From positions 15,655-20,743 of the forward strand of contig PMCH01000067.1 of the NCBI GenBank assembly GCA_003154055.1: a stretch of 5,089 bases of DNA. Direction: 5' to 3'. Below, piece after piece: positions 4,391 through 5,089 of this stretch; position 1 is the first letter of the stretch, and every line of letters starts with the position of its first letter. The DNA comes from Acidobacteriaceae bacterium. Its GTDB lineage: Bacteria > Acidobacteriota > Terriglobia > Terriglobales > Acidobacteriaceae. A program made the position numbers and the translations under genes. Below the pieces are notes generated by a model. It did not search any database. It saw nothing but the letters and a program-made list of their open reading frames with translations, and was not told where the DNA came from.

Positions 4391-5089
4391 TCAACCAAGT
4401 AGTTTCGACTCGCGAATCGCTTCTCCAGCGCCGCTGAGGTCGGCGAGCCGCATCTCGGAATACTTGCGAGACAGAATCACACCCGGCGCGCCAGCACGGA
4501 AAGCCGCCAGAACTGCTTCTTTAACGCTTTGCGGCGTACGTTTGCTGTTATAGGGTTCAGTGGGGATATCGATATCGATGCCTGGCCAGATGAGAGTGTT
4601 CGTGCCGGCAACCCCATCGAGCGCGCGTTTCGTTTCGCGGTAGACGTAATCAGCTGAAAGCCCTGTGTGAGGAATCTGATCGTAGCTGCGCTCCTTGAAT
4701 CCCATCAGCGCATAGTTAAGATCGATCAGGCCCTGTTTCGAGAGGTCTCCATAAAGTGTCGAGCCGATATTGTCGGCATACAGCGCCATCCGCTCGCCGC
4801 CGCAGTTGTTGTACATAACGACCTTAATGAAATCGGAATAATTCGAGAGCTCACGCAGGTCCTGTTCCGCACGGTAGATCGGATTGAAGGAAGTGTTGTG
4901 CCATATGTGCCAACCCACTGGGATCGCGGGTTTCGCCGCCTTTACCGTTTTGTAGAGTGCAGCGTAGGTCTCGCGAAGACTGTCAGTGAAGAGCATTTCC
5001 CAAGCGGCCAGTTCTGGATACCGCAACAGGATCCGCCAGAATTGAACGTAGTAACCGTCCGTGGGACGTTTGCCACTCCGTGCCGAGCG
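4391..5089 (-). CDS. Glycoside-hydrolase-like TIM-barrel protein, C-terminal part
   Basis: The frame stays open to the window edge, so the 232 residues seen are the C-terminal part of a longer protein; the start lies outside. A TTG at 5024-5026 is simply an internal leucine, because coding-like sequence (DGYYVQFWRILLRYPELAAWE) runs straight through it. The pattern fits the last strands and helices of a TIM barrel: PAIPVGWHIWHNTSF, SDFIKVVMYNNCGGERM, NTLIWPGIDIDIPTEPY and GAPGVILSRKYSEMRLADLSGAG. Aromatic and acidic residues at strand ends (WHIWHN, WPGIDID, AAWE) are typical of carbohydrate-active barrels. I cannot name a GH family or the catalytic residues; another barrel enzyme remains possible. 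Its signal peptide, if any, would be outside the window. No terminator hairpin is visible after the stop codon. Confidence 0.6.
   Translation of the reverse strand, partial: RSARSGKRPTDGYYVQFWRILLRYPELAAWEMLFTDSLRETYAALYKTVKAAKPAIPVGWHIWHNTSFNPIYRAEQDLRELSNYSDFIKVVMYNNCGGERMALYADNIGSTLYGDLSKQGLIDLNYALMGFKERSYDQIPHTGLSADYVYRETKRALDGVAGTNTLIWPGIDIDIPTEPYNSKRTPQSVKEAVLAAFRAGAPGVILSRKYSEMRLADLSGAGEAIRESKLLG

Overview
The window looks like chromosomal DNA of an Acidobacteriota bacterium, most likely Terriglobia. The strongest hint is the intergenic text: GTCATYCCGA...GAGGGATCTGCA repeats, a GGCACGGCT/AGCCGTGCC palindrome, and CCCACGT.../...ACGTGGG hairpins, a combination I associate with that phylum. 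This assignment rests on memory of such repeats and on general protein character, not on a search.

Layout from left to right. Positions 30-1451 (minus) hold a complete class II fumarate hydratase (fumC) with a perfect TATAAT box upstream. Positions 1452-2221 hold the fumC leader, a run of stacked dispersed repeats (1575-1830), the start of a small secreted-protein gene on the minus strand (ATG at 2046) whose reading frame runs into the repeat at 1830, and another repeat copy (2099-2210). Positions 2222-3181 (minus) hold an ADP-ribosylglycohydrolase of the DraG family. A 141-bp divergent spacer separates it from a DUF1801 gene at 3323-3742 (plus). Positions 3743-4390 hold the fullest repeat copy (3775-3938), a decayed DUF4440/SnoaL-like secreted-protein gene (3994-4271, minus) with a frameshift, an in-frame stop and a lost C-terminus, and a 14-base solo repeat fragment. 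Positions 4391-5089 (minus) hold the C-terminal 232 residues of a probable TIM-barrel, glycoside-hydrolase-like protein that continues past the window.

The genes do not form an obvious pathway or operon. fumC is a housekeeping TCA-cycle gene; the rest is a loose patchwork of single genes separated by repeat debris. The most distinctive feature is the repeat family. Three copies in the same orientation share a linker of fixed spacing. Its two hairpins have the same 11-bp stem and 7-nt loop geometry but differ at three stem positions, each compensated on the other arm, and the outer ends are 15-bp inverted repeats. Two of the three larger copies lie at or near the broken 3' end of a small secreted-protein gene. 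I see no tRNA, rRNA, CRISPR array, transposase gene or convincing defence system.
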